Source: Erwinia mallotivora (lineage in GTDB: Bacteria; Pseudomonadota; Gammaproteobacteria; Enterobacterales; Enterobacteriaceae). From it: a stretch of 41,989 bases of DNA. Under the pieces are notes generated by a model that was not told the origin of the DNA, ran no database searches, and saw only the letters and a program-made list of their open reading frames with translations. A program made the position numbers and the translations under genes. The stretch is from the NCBI RefSeq assembly GCF_000590885.1, contig NZ_JFHN01000057.1, positions 1 through 41,989 of the forward strand, in the 5' to 3' direction. Shown here piece after piece: positions 15,618 to 24,667 of the stretch; positions within the stretch are counted from its first letter, which is position 1; the number at the start of each line of letters is the position of its first letter.

Positions 15618-16543
15618 TGACGCTGCTGTATAAATCCAGCGCCGAACGCGGCCAACGCTGGGCTGCCTTACTGGCCGAATGGGCACCGGAGATCGCTTTC
15701 CGTCAGTGGCCGGATATCGGCGATCCCCTGCTGGTGGAATATCTGGTGGCCTGGCAGCCGCCGGACAATCTGATGCAACAGTTTCCCAATTTGCGGGTGC
15801 TTTTCTCAGTAGGTGCCGGAGCCGATCAGTTCGATTACCACCGTCTGCCGCCTGAACTCCCGGTAGTCAGAATGATCGAGCCGGGGCTGACTCAGGGAAT
15901 GGTGGAATATATCACCTGGAGCGTGCTGGGGCTGCACCGGGGAATGCCGCGCTATCTGCAACAGCAGCGCCAGCAATGCTGGCTGGAGCAGCCCACTAAA
16001 CCGGCCTCGCAGTGTCGGGTTGGGGTGATGGGCGTGGGTGAACTGGGTGAAGCCGTGCTGCAACCCCTGGTGCAGTTTGGCTATGACTGCGCGGGCTGGA
16101 GCCGTACGCCTAAGCATCTGCCCGGCGTGCGCAGCTTCGCCGGAGAGGAGCAGTTGGCTTCTTTTCTGGCGCGGAGCGATATCCTGATCTGTCTGCTGCC
16201 GCTGACCCGTGCCACAGAAAATATCCTTAACGCCAGCCTGTTCAGCCAGCTACCACAGGGCGCCGCGCTGGTCCACGCCGGTCGGGGTGGTCACCTCAAT
16301 TCGGCCGATCTGCTGGCGGCACTGGAGAGTCAGCAGCTCAGTGCGGCGGTGATCGATGTTACCGATCCGGAACCCCTGCCGGAGGGGCACCCCTTCTGGC
16401 TCCATCCGGCCATCTGGCTGACGCCGCACATTGCCAGCCAGACCCGGCCTGAAACTGCGGTGCGCGCACTGCTGGACAATATTCGCCGTTTCGAACGTGG
16501 CGAAGCGATGCAGGGCGTGGTGGATCGTTCACGCGGCTACTGA
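15617..16543 (+). CDS. D-2-hydroxyacid dehydrogenase, GhrA-like
   Basis: The family reduces glyoxylate, hydroxypyruvate or other 2-keto acids with NAD(P)H. The protein (308 aa; E. coli GhrA 312) has the Rossmann motif GVGELG near residues 138-143, the substrate Arg in HAGRGGHL, the acidic residue in DVTDPEPLPEGHPFW and the catalytic His in LTPHIASQTRPE, and ends in the GhrA-type GVVDRSRGY. I used ATG 15617, which overlaps the upstream TGA by one base; a TTG three bases earlier is less likely. As the last gene of the operon it may reduce glyoxylate or a 2-keto acid released when the transported compound is oxidised. Confidence 0.8.
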   Translation: MTLLYKSSAERGQRWAALLAEWAPEIAFRQWPDIGDPLLVEYLVAWQPPDNLMQQFPNLRVLFSVGAGADQFDYHRLPPELPVVRMIEPGLTQGMVEYITWSVLGLHRGMPRYLQQQRQQCWLEQPTKPASQCRVGVMGVGELGEAVLQPLVQFGYDCAGWSRTPKHLPGVRSFAGEEQLASFLARSDILICLLPLTRATENILNASLFSQLPQGAALVHAGRGGHLNSADLLAALESQQLSAAVIDVTDPEPLPEGHPFWLHPAIWLTPHIASQTRPETAVRALLDNIRRFERGEAMQGVVDRSRGY

Positions 16544-16577
16544 ATCGTCGGCCGGGCCTTATCGTCGGCCCTGTCAG

Positions 16578-16595
16578 CGCCGCCTGAGCGCGGCG
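16578..16595 (+). terminator. Candidate hairpin at the end of the catabolic operon
   Basis: CGCCGC (16578-16583) and GCGGCG (16590-16595) form a 6-bp GC stem with a 6-base loop, followed by AAAATTT, so the U-tract is poor. The surrounding 180-base gap also has a direct repeat ATCGTCGGCC and a second dyad (CTGCCG ... CGGCAG). Confidence 0.35.
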
Positions 16596-16722
16596 AAAAT
16601 TTAACCCCTGGATTCCATCCGATTTCAACAGTTAATGCTGCTGCCGGAGCCATTACGGCAGCGTGGTATTCCGGCTTATTGCGATACTTGACCCATAAAT
16701 GTCATACCGATGAGGAACAGAG

Positions 16723-18039
16723 ATGCACAATTTACTGGCTGAGCAGCAGACCTTTTCTGATAACGCGCTGTGGCTGGATGCCCGCGAGGAGCAGGTGCCG
16801 CGCGGGGTGGTAACCGCCCATCCCGTGGTGATTGCCAGGGGCAAAGGCGCTGAAGTGTGGGATGTGGAAGGCAATCGCTATCTCGACTTTGTCGCCGGTA
16901 TCGGCGTGCTGAATGTCGGGCACAATCACCCGCAGGTGGTGGCCGCAGTCAGTCAACAGTTGCAGCAGGTTTCGCACGCCTGCTTTCAGGTAGCGGCCTA
17001 TCCTGGCTACATTGAGCTGGCAAAACGGCTTAATGCGCTGGTGGGGGCAGGCGAGAAATTTAAAAGCGTATTTTTCACCAGCGGTGCAGAAGCGGTGGAG
17101 AATGCGGTGAAGATCGCCCGCTCTTTTACCGGTCGTTCCGGCATTATTGCTTTTGATGGCGCATTTCATGGTCGAACCCTGCTGGGCTGTACCCTGACCG
17201 GAATGAGTCAGCCTTATAAACAAAATTTTGGTCCCTTTCCCGGCGATATTTATCGCGTGCCGTTTCCTAATCCATACCGTCAGCTTAGCGAAGCGGATTG
17301 TCTGAAGGCGCTGGACACGCTGTTCGCCGTGCAGATTGCCCCGGAGCGCGTGGCGGCAATCATTATCGAACCGGTACAGGGCGACGGCGGTTTCCTGCCT
17401 GCGTCGGCAAACTTTATGCAGGCCCTGCGTGAGGTGACCCGCCGTCACGGCATTCTGCTGATTTGCGATGAGGTTCAGACCGGCTTTGGCCGTACCGGCA
17501 AGATGTTTGCTTTCCAGCATACCGGCATCGTGCCGGATCTGGTGACGGTGGCAAAAAGCCTGGGAGGGGGTCTGCCGATCTCCGGTGTGGTGGGGAAAGC
17601 AGACATTATGGATGCGCCGACGCCAGGCGGGCTGGGCGGCACTTACGGCGGCAATGCGCTGGCCTGTGCGGCATCGCTGGCGGTACTGGATCTGCTTGAA
17701 TACGGTAACCTGCTGCAACGCGCTGTCGAACTGGGAGAACAACTTCATGCCCGTCTGATTCAGCTGGCTGAAAAATACGCCTGCATTGGTGAAGTGCGCG
17801 GTGTGGGGCTGATGCTGGCCGTGGAGATTATCGACTTTGAAAGCGGTGAACCGGATGCTGAGCTGACGCAAAAAATTCTCGACTGTGCCTGTCAGGAAGG
17901 GTTGCTGCTGATTAAGTGCGGCGTGCAACGCAATACGGTGCGATTCCTGACGCCGCTGGTGACCAGTGATTCACAGTTGGAAGAAGCGTTGCATATTTTT
18001 GATATCGCGCTGGCGAATGCCAGCGGACGGCTGGGCTGA
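16723..18039 (+). CDS. gabT: 4-aminobutyrate aminotransferase, GabT type
   Basis: This is a class-III pyridoxal-phosphate aminotransferase of 438 aa (E. coli GabT 426). GabT moves the amino group of GABA to 2-oxoglutarate, giving succinate semialdehyde and glutamate. Motifs are TSGAEAVENA (119-128) for phosphate binding, the Asp249 pair in ICDEVQTGFGRTG, and the Schiff-base Lys278 in TVAKSLGGGLP. The protein also resembles PuuE, so other omega-amino acids (for example 5-aminovalerate) are possible. With GabD at 2683 it would complete a GABA shunt, although the two genes flank the ten-gene operon instead of adjoining. The gap of 179 bases upstream suggests its own promoter; I could not fix one. 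GAGGAA precedes the ATG. Confidence 0.84.
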   Translation: MHNLLAEQQTFSDNALWLDAREEQVPRGVVTAHPVVIARGKGAEVWDVEGNRYLDFVAGIGVLNVGHNHPQVVAAVSQQLQQVSHACFQVAAYPGYIELAKRLNALVGAGEKFKSVFFTSGAEAVENAVKIARSFTGRSGIIAFDGAFHGRTLLGCTLTGMSQPYKQNFGPFPGDIYRVPFPNPYRQLSEADCLKALDTLFAVQIAPERVAAIIIEPVQGDGGFLPASANFMQALREVTRRHGILLICDEVQTGFGRTGKMFAFQHTGIVPDLVTVAKSLGGGLPISGVVGKADIMDAPTPGGLGGTYGGNALACAASLAVLDLLEYGNLLQRAVELGEQLHARLIQLAEKYACIGEVRGVGLMLAVEIIDFESGEPDAELTQKILDCACQEGLLLIKCGVQRNTVRFLTPLVTSDSQLEEALHIFDIALANASGRLG

Positions 18040-18079
18040 TAATTGCTTTCTCATTGATATTACTGCGTTTAAAGATATT

Positions 18080-18127
18080 TTTTTGCCAGAACCCTGACCG
18101 GTAAAACGCTGGCGTCGCTGGCAAAAA
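18080..18127. repeat. Inverted repeat between gabT and the Lrp-type regulator gene
   Basis: TTTTTGCCAG (18080-18089) and CTGGCAAAAA (18118-18127) are perfect inverted 10-mers around a 28-base spacer. The loop is long for a terminator. It lies just before the promoter area of the regulator gene and could be a double operator. On the minus strand it would also leave a T-run. Confidence 0.6.
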
Positions 18128-18134
18128 GCGTGTT

Positions 18135-18147
18135 ATACCACTGGTAT
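18135..18147. promoter_or_regulatory. Palindrome ATACCA-C-TGGTAT, candidate operator
   Basis: A perfect 6-bp palindrome with a 1-base centre ends 32 bases before the start of the Lrp/AsnC-type gene. Lrp-family proteins commonly bind such short dyads and control their own gene, so this is a reasonable autoregulatory site. That is inferred. Confidence 0.45.
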
Positions 18148-18179
18148 CCGGTGACACTTTGATAACAATGAGGGGCGCT

Positions 18180-18686
18180 ATGAACGGCTTAATGAAACTG
18201 GACCGCATCGATATCAACATTCTGGTTCAGCTGCAAAAAGATGGCCGCATCAGTAATGTTAATCTGGCTGATGCGGTTGGACTGTCCCCCAGCCCCTGCC
18301 TGCAACGGGTAAAGCGTCTTGAAGCCGCCGGTTTTATTACCGGCTATGAGGCGCATATTAATCTGACCAGAATCACCGACTCGGTTACCGTCTTCACTGA
18401 GGTCACCCTTGCCGGTCACCGGCGGGAAGATTTTATGCGCTTCGAAAGTGCTATCCGTGAGGTGGATGAACTGATGGAGTGCCACCTGATCACCGGTGGT
18501 TATGACTATCTGCTGCGCTTTATCACCCGCAGTATTGAGCATTATCAGGAAGTGATTGAAGGCCTGCTGGATTCCAGTGTGGGGATCGACAAGTACTTCA
18601 GCTATATCGTGATCAAGTCACCGATTTTAAAAAGCAGCGTACCGCTGCGTTCTCTGATTTCACGTCATACCCAGGTTGAAATCTGA
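18180..18686 (+). CDS. Lrp/AsnC-family transcriptional regulator
   Basis: The 168-residue protein has an N-terminal winged helix-turn-helix (about residues 5-55, including LADAVGLSPSPCLQRVKRLEAAG) and a C-terminal RAM/AsnC ligand domain (about 70-155), the usual Lrp layout and size. It is clearly not Lrp itself, and I cannot name it. I chose ATG 18180 because GAGGGG lies at proper spacing; an in-frame ATG four codons later (MKLDRID) and upstream TTG/ATG codons are possible. Position behind gabT and two dyads upstream suggest it senses an amino acid and controls gabT, itself and perhaps the larger operon. A bidirectional terminator shared with rne follows. Confidence 0.88.
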   Translation: MNGLMKLDRIDINILVQLQKDGRISNVNLADAVGLSPSPCLQRVKRLEAAGFITGYEAHINLTRITDSVTVFTEVTLAGHRREDFMRFESAIREVDELMECHLITGGYDYLLRFITRSIEHYQEVIEGLLDSSVGIDKYFSYIVIKSPILKSSVPLRSLISRHTQVEI

Positions 18687-18735
18687 CGGGCCAGCCGTTC
18701 AGCCCCGGTCGTTACCCTGGGTTTTCACAGGCATT

Positions 18736-18770
18736 AAAAAAGCCCCGACATTTATGTCGGGGCTTTTGTT
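18736..18770. terminator. Bidirectional terminator between the Lrp-type gene and rne
   Basis: The perfect 10-bp stem AGCCCCGACA (18741-18750) and TGTCGGGGCT (18755-18764), with a 4-base loop, has an A-run on the left and a T-rich tract on the right. It can therefore stop transcription from both converging genes. Confidence 0.92.
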
Positions 18771-18780
18771 TTACTGCGAA

Positions 18781-21700
18781 TTACTCCGGGCGGGTTGCTG
18801 GCGCAGTCGCCTGATGGGTCGCAGAGTGCCCCCCGGCAGAGCCTTTGCCTGCAAAGTTAAACACCGGCCGCACCCAGTCACTGTGGCGGGGCGGCTCCGG
18901 CTGCCAGGCGGGAGCCGGTGCTTTGGTCATCGGTGCCGAGGCATGATATTTAAACGCCGGAGCGGCAGCGCTGGCCTGAATCGGGGCTGCGGGCTGGGCT
19001 GGCGGAGCCAGTTCAACAGCTGCGTTCACCTCGGCCGGTGCTTTCACCGCCTCAGAAACAGACTCTTCAGCAGCCGGTTGTGCCGCATCGCTCTGTTCAT
19101 TCACTGCCTGCTCAACCTCAGCTTGTGCTGATGAAGCAGGAGCCATTGGTTCAGCAATCGTCTCAGACGGTGCACTGGCGACTGGCGCGTGTTGAACTTC
19201 AGCTACCGCTTCATCACGGGCCGGAACCGGCGCATGGGGTTCATCAGCCTGCACAGGTGCTGTCGGCTGTACCGGGTCAGCGTTGGCAGTGGTTGCTTCC
19301 GTGGCTTCCAGCACATTTTCCGCAGCCAGCTGGCTGGCGACGGCGATTTGCTGTGCGGGCTCTTCTGCCGCAACAGCGGAAGCAATGGCGGTCGGTGCCT
19401 CCGCTACCGGCTGCGCGTCGGCCATGACCTCAGTGGCAACGGCCTCGTCGGCAGCAGAAATAACCGCAGGCTGCTCATTGACCGGCACTGAAATTGCTTC
19501 ACTCGCACTGTCGTCAACCGGGGTTATTACCGGCTGATTTTCCGGCAGTGGAGCAGCCTGGTGAACCGGCTGAGCTTCATCAGACTGCTGGGTTGTCTCT
19601 GCGGCTGCGGCAACCGCCACGGCGTCGGCCGTCTCCTGATGGCCATAATCCGGCACAATCGACTGCTCGATTTCACTCTCATCTGCCACCTGGGCGACGG
19701 GATACGAGATCCACACTTTACCGGAAGCCATTTCTGGCGACGCAGCAGCAAAGGTCAATGGCATTGGTGATTGCGTTGGGTAACGCTCATCACGGTAACG
19801 GCGACGACGCTGTCCACTGACGCGCAGATGGCGCGGTGAACGACGGGAACGACGCGGCATACTGTTGCTGTCGCCTTCCTCCGCCTCAGCCGCGTTTTCA
19901 GAGACTGCGGGCTGGGTGACCGGATTTTCAGGTGCAAAGGACCGTGCTGCGGTTTGCTCGGCAGTTTCGATACGCACTTTCTGGTTCAGCTGGCGTGGTT
20001 TACGACGCGGCATCACCTGAACCTGTTCTTCACTGGCTTCAGCGGCTTCGTCAGTCCGGCTGACCTCGGTGACTTTTTCTTCCTGCGGCAGCGGACGCTC
20101 GTTGCGGCGTCTGCGATCGCCACGACGGGTGGTCTGTTGCTCATCACTCTGCTGCCCGCGAGTGTCTTCAGGCAGTTGTTGATCGTCACGAATGTCACTT
20201 TGCGCACTGTTATTGCGTTTATTGCGACGGTTATCTTCCGTTGCGGTATCGCGGTCACGTACCATACGTTCGTTACGATTGCCGTTACGTTCGTTACGCG
20301 AGCTGCGATCGTTACTGTTGCGTTCCGCGTTGCGTTCTCCACGGTCGCTGTTACGTGAGTTACGGTTATTCTGACGGCGGTTGCTGCGTTGCTCCTGACG
20401 CGGTGCGCTGGTTTCCGCAGCTTTCTCTTCCCCGCTGGTAACAGCTTCTGGCTGCGCGTCAGCTTGTTTTTCACCACTGAAGAAGTTCTTCATGCCTTGC
20501 AGTACACGGCTCAACAGACCGGGCTTCGCGGCCACCGTATTTTTAACGGTGGTCTCTGTTTGCACCGGTTGCGAGGCTGTGGTGGTTTCCTGCGGAACAG
20601 GGGGTGCATCTGGCATAACAAAGGCAGCCAGCGCAGGCTGTTCAGGGCGTTTGCGCTCGGCGTGTTCTTCCTCAGAAGGGAGGGCCATTTCCGCTTCGTG
20701 CAACTTCGGCAGGTGGTAGCTCAGCGTCTGGGTTTCTTCGCCGCTGCGTACGCGCAACACTGAGTAGTGCGGTGTTTCCATCTGATCGTTTGGCACGATG
20801 ATGGCCCGCACGCCACCCTGACGTTTTTCAATGGCGCTGACGGCTTCACGCTTCTCGTTGAGCAGGTAAGAGGCAATCTGCACCGGGACAATCGCGTGGA
20901 CCTCTTTGGTGTTCTCTTTCAGCGCTTCTTCTTCAATCAGGCGCAGAATCGACAGCGACAGAGACTCGTTATCACGGATAGTGCCCGTGCCGCTACAGCG
21001 GGGACAGACGTGATGGCTCGATTCGCCCAGTGACGGACTGAGGCGCTGGCGGGACATCTCCAGCAGCCCGAAACGGGAGATATGACTGATTTGAATACGC
21101 GCACGGTCCTGACGAACCGCCTCACGCAGACGGTTTTCTACCGCCCGCTGATGGCGCACCGGCGTCATATCGATAAAGTCGATGACGATCAGGCCGCCGA
21201 GGTCGCGAAGGCGTAGCTGACGAGCTATTTCATCGGCGGCTTCAAGGTTGGTATTAAACGCCGTCTCTTCGATATCGCCACCGCGCGTTGCCCGTGCGGA
21301 GTTAATGTCGATCGCGGTCAGTGCCTCGGTGCTGTCGATAACAATCGATCCGCCGGATGGCAGGCGCACTTCGCGCTGGAAGGCAGACTCAATTTGCGAT
21401 TCGATCTGGTAATGGCTGAACAGCGGAATTTCACCGGTATAAAGCTTAATTTTGCTGCTGAAGTCCGGACGGCCCAGCGCCGCAATATGCTGACGGGCAA
21501 GCTCCAGCACTTTCGGGTTATCAATCAGGATCTCACCGATGTCCTGACGCAGATAATCGCGGAAGGCGCGCACAATGACGTTGCTTTCCTGATGGATCAG
21601 GAAGGGCGCAGGGCGGCTCTCAGCGGCTTTTTTAATTGCTTCCCAGTGCTTGATGCGGAAGGACAAATCCCATTGCAGCGCGTCGGCTGACTTGCCCACG

Positions 21701-22215
21701 CCCGCCGTCCGCACGATAAGCCCCATGCCTTCAGGCAGTTCAAGTGAAGACAGGGCTTCTTTCAGCTCGGTGCGATCGTCACCTTCAATCCGCCGCGAAA
21801 TGCCGCCCGCACGCGGATTATTAGGCATCAGCACCAGGTAGCTGCCCGCAAGGCTGATAAAGGTGGTTAAGGCTGCGCCTTTATTGCCCCGTTCTTCTTT
21901 ATCGATCTGAACAATCACTTCCTGACCTTCACGCAGCGCATCCTTAATATTGGGACGACCGTGGGAGGCATAGTTAGCGGGAAAGTATTCGCGGGAAATT
22001 TCTTTCAGAGGGAGAAAACCGTGTCTTTCAGCACCATAATCAACAAACGCTGCTTCAAGACTGGGTTCAATACGGGTGATCTTGCCTTTATAGATGTTGG
22101 CTTTTTTCTGTTCGTGTCCGGGGCTTTCGATATCCAGATCGTACAAACGTTGTCCGTCAACCAGAGCAACACGCAACTCCTCCTGCTGAGTTGCGTTTAT
22201 CAACATTCTTTTCAT
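18781..22215 (-). CDS. rne: Ribonuclease E
   Basis: RNase E is the membrane-attached endoribonuclease that starts mRNA decay, processes rRNA, tRNA and sRNA, and scaffolds the degradosome. The protein is 1144 aa (E. coli 1061). The catalytic half keeps an S1 domain (about 35-125), catalytic Asp303 and Asp346, and the Zn-link CPRC with Cys404 and Cys407, at the same numbers as in E. coli. Residues about 566-582 ([17 protein letters not shown]) form the amphipathic membrane anchor. An Arg/Asn-rich RNA-binding tract follows (about 600-720). A long Ala/Glu/Pro-rich low-complexity stretch accounts for most of the extra length. The C-terminal [13 protein letters not shown] matches the PNPase-binding tail. 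Expression is normally autoregulated through the leader. Confidence 0.97.
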   Translation of the reverse strand: MKRMLINATQQEELRVALVDGQRLYDLDIESPGHEQKKANIYKGKITRIEPSLEAAFVDYGAERHGFLPLKEISREYFPANYASHGRPNIKDALREGQEVIVQIDKEERGNKGAALTTFISLAGSYLVLMPNNPRAGGISRRIEGDDRTELKEALSSLELPEGMGLIVRTAGVGKSADALQWDLSFRIKHWEAIKKAAESRPAPFLIHQESNVIVRAFRDYLRQDIGEILIDNPKVLELARQHIAALGRPDFSSKIKLYTGEIPLFSHYQIESQIESAFQREVRLPSGGSIVIDSTEALTAIDINSARATRGGDIEETAFNTNLEAADEIARQLRLRDLGGLIVIDFIDMTPVRHQRAVENRLREAVRQDRARIQISHISRFGLLEMSRQRLSPSLGESSHHVCPRCSGTGTIRDNESLSLSILRLIEEEALKENTKEVHAIVPVQIASYLLNEKREAVSAIEKRQGGVRAIIVPNDQMETPHYSVLRVRSGEETQTLSYHLPKLHEAEMALPSEEEHAERKRPEQPALAAFVMPDAPPVPQETTTASQPVQTETTVKNTVAAKPGLLSRVLQGMKNFFSGEKQADAQPEAVTSGEEKAAETSAPRQEQRSNRRQNNRNSRNSDRGERNAERNSNDRSSRNERNGNRNERMVRDRDTATEDNRRNKRNNSAQSDIRDDQQLPEDTRGQQSDEQQTTRRGDRRRRNERPLPQEEKVTEVSRTDEAAEASEEQVQVMPRRKPRQLNQKVRIETAEQTAARSFAPENPVTQPAVSENAAEAEEGDSNSMPRRSRRSPRHLRVSGQRRRRYRDERYPTQSPMPLTFAAASPEMASGKVWISYPVAQVADESEIEQSIVPDYGHQETADAVAVAAAAETTQQSDEAQPVHQAAPLPENQPVITPVDDSASEAISVPVNEQPAVISAADEAVATEVMADAQPVAEAPTAIASAVAAEEPAQQIAVASQLAAENVLEATEATTANADPVQPTAPVQADEPHAPVPARDEAVAEVQHAPVASAPSETIAEPMAPASSAQAEVEQAVNEQSDAAQPAAEESVSEAVKAPAEVNAAVELAPPAQPAAPIQASAAAPAFKYHASAPMTKAPAPAWQPEPPRHSDWVRPVFNFAGKGSAGGHSATHQATAPATRPE

Positions 22216-22576
22216 CGTAACTTACTCATTATTCTTGCATTAGTGACAAAGCTACGGGCAATAGTAACGCTGGACGTGGTTGACCGATGGCCCCGAGTCT
22301 CATCGCAAAGCCGTCACCCTCACGGGTATCGGCAGCTACAGGGGCGCAAATTCTCGGCAGCCTGTTTTTCAACCGGAAAAACAGTGCTTTTAAAAGGAGG
22401 GTACCGCCAGTGTAAACCTGAGTGAACCAATCCCGTCTTTCGTCCAGGCTGCAACCCGCAGCCCGCTAAATGCCTGATTACACATTACGTCTTATGCCAT
22501 TGCTGCGTGTATGGGCTATCAGGCAAAATTTCTTATTACGCAATTTTCTTGTTCACCAGGGTTTAACATGGGAAAC
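22216..22576 (-). ncRNA. rne 5' leader, rne5-type autoregulatory element
   Basis: E. coli rne mRNA has a 361-base leader whose hairpins are recognised by RNase E itself and reduce its own mRNA. Here the promoter predicted at 22583-22612 would give a leader of the same length. A strong hairpin is visible in it: a perfect 9-bp stem between 22362-22370 and 22376-22384 with a 5-base loop, ahead of a purine-rich stretch. No gene fits in this gap. Extent and function are inferred by analogy. Confidence 0.6.
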
Positions 22577-22582
22577 AGAAAC

Positions 22583-22612
22583 ATTATTCCATTGCTAAGC
22601 TTGTGATAGCAA
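22583..22612 (-). promoter_or_regulatory. Probable sigma-70 promoter of rne
   Basis: On the minus strand TTGCTA (22607-22612) and AATAAT (22583-22588) are separated by 18 bases. The start would fall near 22576, which gives a leader of about 361 bases, equal to the leader length known in E. coli. Confidence 0.5.
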
Positions 22613-22786
22613 GGTGACTTTTCTCGCTCCGCGAAGTTTATTCCAGCTTTTGGCGCAATTCAGTCAGTTGATTACCTGAATTGGCTGAAAAATGGGCATC
22701 AGACTTCAGCAGAGAAGTGCCACGCTTCAGTTAAGCACAGAAAAAGAGGTGGCGCTATTCAGGCGCTCTATTTAGAATCGCGGACC

Positions 22787-23746
22787 ATGAAAACGAATAC
22801 TCCGGCAGTACAACTGGTGACAATTTCTGCCGATGAGGCAGGGCAGCGTATCGATAATTTTCTGCGTACGCATCTGAAAGGTGTGCCAAAAAGCATGATT
22901 TATCGCATTTTGCGTAAGGGCGAAGTGCGGGTTAATAAAGGCCGAATTAAACCAGAATATAAGCTGGAAGCGGGGGATGAGGTGCGTATCCCGCCGGTGA
23001 GAGTGGCCGAACGCGAAGATGAGTCGGTTTCTCCGAAGCTTGCGAAAGTGGCGGCGCTGGCACAAGCCATCATCTTTGAAGATGACCATATTCTGGTAAT
23101 GAACAAACCTTCGGGCACCGCGGTGCATGGGGGCAGTGGGTTGAGTTTTGGCGTTATTGAAGGATTGCGCGCGCTGCGTCCGGATGCCCGCTTCCTTGAA
23201 CTGGTACATCGTCTGGACCGTGACACATCAGGGATACTCCTGGTCGCTAAAAAACGTTCTGCCCTGCGTTCACTGCATGAGCAGTTACGTGATAAAGGGA
23301 TGCAGAAGGATTATCTGGCGCTGGTGCGCGGTCGGTGGCCTTCTCACATCAAAGCCGTTCAGGCACCGTTACTGAAAAATATCCTGCAAAGCGGTGAGCG
23401 GGTAGTCAGGGTCAGTCAGGAGGGTAAACCTTCCGAAACCCGTTTCAGTGTTGAAGAACGCTATGCCCAGGCCACCCTGGTGAAGGCCAGCCCGGTGACC
23501 GGTCGGACTCATCAAATCCGTGTGCATACTCTTCATGCCGGACATCCTATTGCCTTCGACGATCGCTACGGTGAGAAAAGTTTTGATGCCCAGCTGGCGA
23601 ATACCGGGCTGAAACGTCTTTTCCTGCATGCCCGGGCTCTGCGTTTTACTCATCCCAATACCGGTGAAGTCATGCGGGTGGAAGCGCCCCTTGATGACGA
23701 GTTGCAGCACTGTCTGACCGTGTTGCGCAAAGACAGGGATGGCTGA
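22787..23746 (+). CDS. rluC: 23S rRNA pseudouridine synthase RluC
   Basis: RluC makes pseudouridine at positions 955, 2504 and 2580 of 23S rRNA (E. coli numbering). The 319-residue protein has an N-terminal S4 RNA-binding domain (about 20-80) and the RluA-family catalytic domain with Asp144 in HRLDRDTSG. E. coli RluC has 319 aa. The ATG at 22787 lacks a strong Shine-Dalgarno sequence. It is divergent from rne across a 570-base gap and convergent with yceF, as in E. coli. Confidence 0.95.
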   Translation: MKTNTPAVQLVTISADEAGQRIDNFLRTHLKGVPKSMIYRILRKGEVRVNKGRIKPEYKLEAGDEVRIPPVRVAEREDESVSPKLAKVAALAQAIIFEDDHILVMNKPSGTAVHGGSGLSFGVIEGLRALRPDARFLELVHRLDRDTSGILLVAKKRSALRSLHEQLRDKGMQKDYLALVRGRWPSHIKAVQAPLLKNILQSGERVVRVSQEGKPSETRFSVEERYAQATLVKASPVTGRTHQIRVHTLHAGHPIAFDDRYGEKSFDAQLANTGLKRLFLHARALRFTHPNTGEVMRVEAPLDDELQHCLTVLRKDRDG

Positions 23747-23936
23747 GCCGTTTTAACCTCACCTGATGCGCCAGTTTTCACTGTGATAGTCATCCTGGTA
23801 CTGTCGTGAGGGTTTGCCAGGGTAGCATCCTGCCACTCAGGCATTGCACTACGGCTCAGTCGCTAACGTTGTCCAGACGAGCCGACGCACAGATAATTAG
23901 CAACAACGGCACAAGAAAATAACGCTTCACTTTCCT
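23747..23936. other. Convergent gap between rluC and yceF
   Basis: There are 190 bases with no gene. I see no classical terminator; the only dyad near the yceF end is AAAATAA (23916-23922) with TTATTTT (23937-23943), which overlaps the yceF stop codon. Confidence 0.4.
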
Positions 23937-24524
23937 TTATTTTGCGGACAGGGGATCAATTCCTGCTGCCCGTAACATTTCACACAGCGCAATTAATGGC
24001 AGGCCTACCAGCGTATTGGGATCGCGCCCGGTCAGTCGATCAAACAGGGTGATCCCCAGACCTTCACTTTTGAAGCTACCGGCACAATTCAACGGCTGTT
24101 CTTTGCGGACATAATGAATAATTTCCGCATCAGTCAATTGACGAAAGTTCACGCTGAAAGGTTCGCAAACGATGTTCAGACGGTTATGACGGCTGTCGAG
24201 CAGAGCAAGGCCGGTATAAAAAGTCACGCTGCGACCGCTGGCAAGGCGTAACTGTTGGCAGGCTCGCTCTTCGGTACAGGGTTTGCCGGTTATTTTACCG
24301 TCGATGACGCAAACCTGGTCCGAACCGATAATGCAGTGTTGCGGATAAGCATCTGCCAGCGCTCTGGCTTTTTTTTCTGCCAGGCGCATGACCAGATCCG
24401 TGGCTGATTCATCCGGTTGCGCAGTTTCATCTACCTCAGGCGCTGCGGTAATAAAGGGAATGCCCAGTTTTGCCAGTAGCAATTTTCTGTAGGGAGACGT
24501 GGAGGCCAGAACCAGTTGTGTCAT
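23937..24524 (-). CDS. yceF: 7-methyl-GTP pyrophosphatase YceF (Maf family)
   Basis: This Maf-like nucleotide pyrophosphatase is 195 aa (E. coli YceF 194). The family hydrolyses non-canonical nucleoside triphosphates; YceF prefers m7GTP. Family motifs are the N-terminal [12 protein letters not shown], the PEVDE segment, AEKKARAL, and [10 protein letters not shown] with the catalytic acidic residue. The other E. coli Maf protein, YhdE, acts on dTTP and UTP; the position beside rluC and yceD identifies this one as YceF. It is divergent from yceD, with a 143-base gap holding the yceD promoter. Confidence 0.94.
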   Translation of the reverse strand: MTQLVLASTSPYRKLLLAKLGIPFITAAPEVDETAQPDESATDLVMRLAEKKARALADAYPQHCIIGSDQVCVIDGKITGKPCTEERACQQLRLASGRSVTFYTGLALLDSRHNRLNIVCEPFSVNFRQLTDAEIIHYVRKEQPLNCAGSFKSEGLGITLFDRLTGRDPNTLVGLPLIALCEMLRAAGIDPLSAK

Positions 24525-24629
24525 CTTTTTTTCCGGAACAGATAGCGATTATGTGCCGGACATTTTAAACTGTGCGCCGCAGCGGATGCGAATTATTCGG
24601 TGAAAGATGCTGTAAAACAGCCTTTTTCT

Positions 24630-24658
24630 TTGACTCTGCCTCGTGACAAAGTTAATAT
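24630..24658 (+). promoter_or_regulatory. Strong sigma-70 promoter of yceD-rpmF
   Basis: TTGACT (24630-24635) and TAATAT (24653-24658) have the ideal 17-base spacing. A GC-rich discriminator (TCGCGCCC) follows, as at promoters under stringent control. Transcription should start at about 24664-24666, two to four bases before the yceD ATG. Confidence 0.8.
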
Positions 24659-24667
24659 TCGCGCCCT

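Noticed and set aside
16566..16660. GG-N10-GC patterns before gabT as sigma-54 promoters
   Set aside because: Two occurrences have correct spacing but poor -24 and -12 sequences in a GC-rich background, so they are likely chance.
16732..17928. Minus-strand open frame of 398 codons opposite gabT
   Set aside because: Antisense shadow; gabT has full family motifs on the other strand.
18135..18147. Palindrome as a Nac binding site
   Set aside because: Nac sites need a longer ATA-N6-TNGTAT layout; this dyad is two bases too short.
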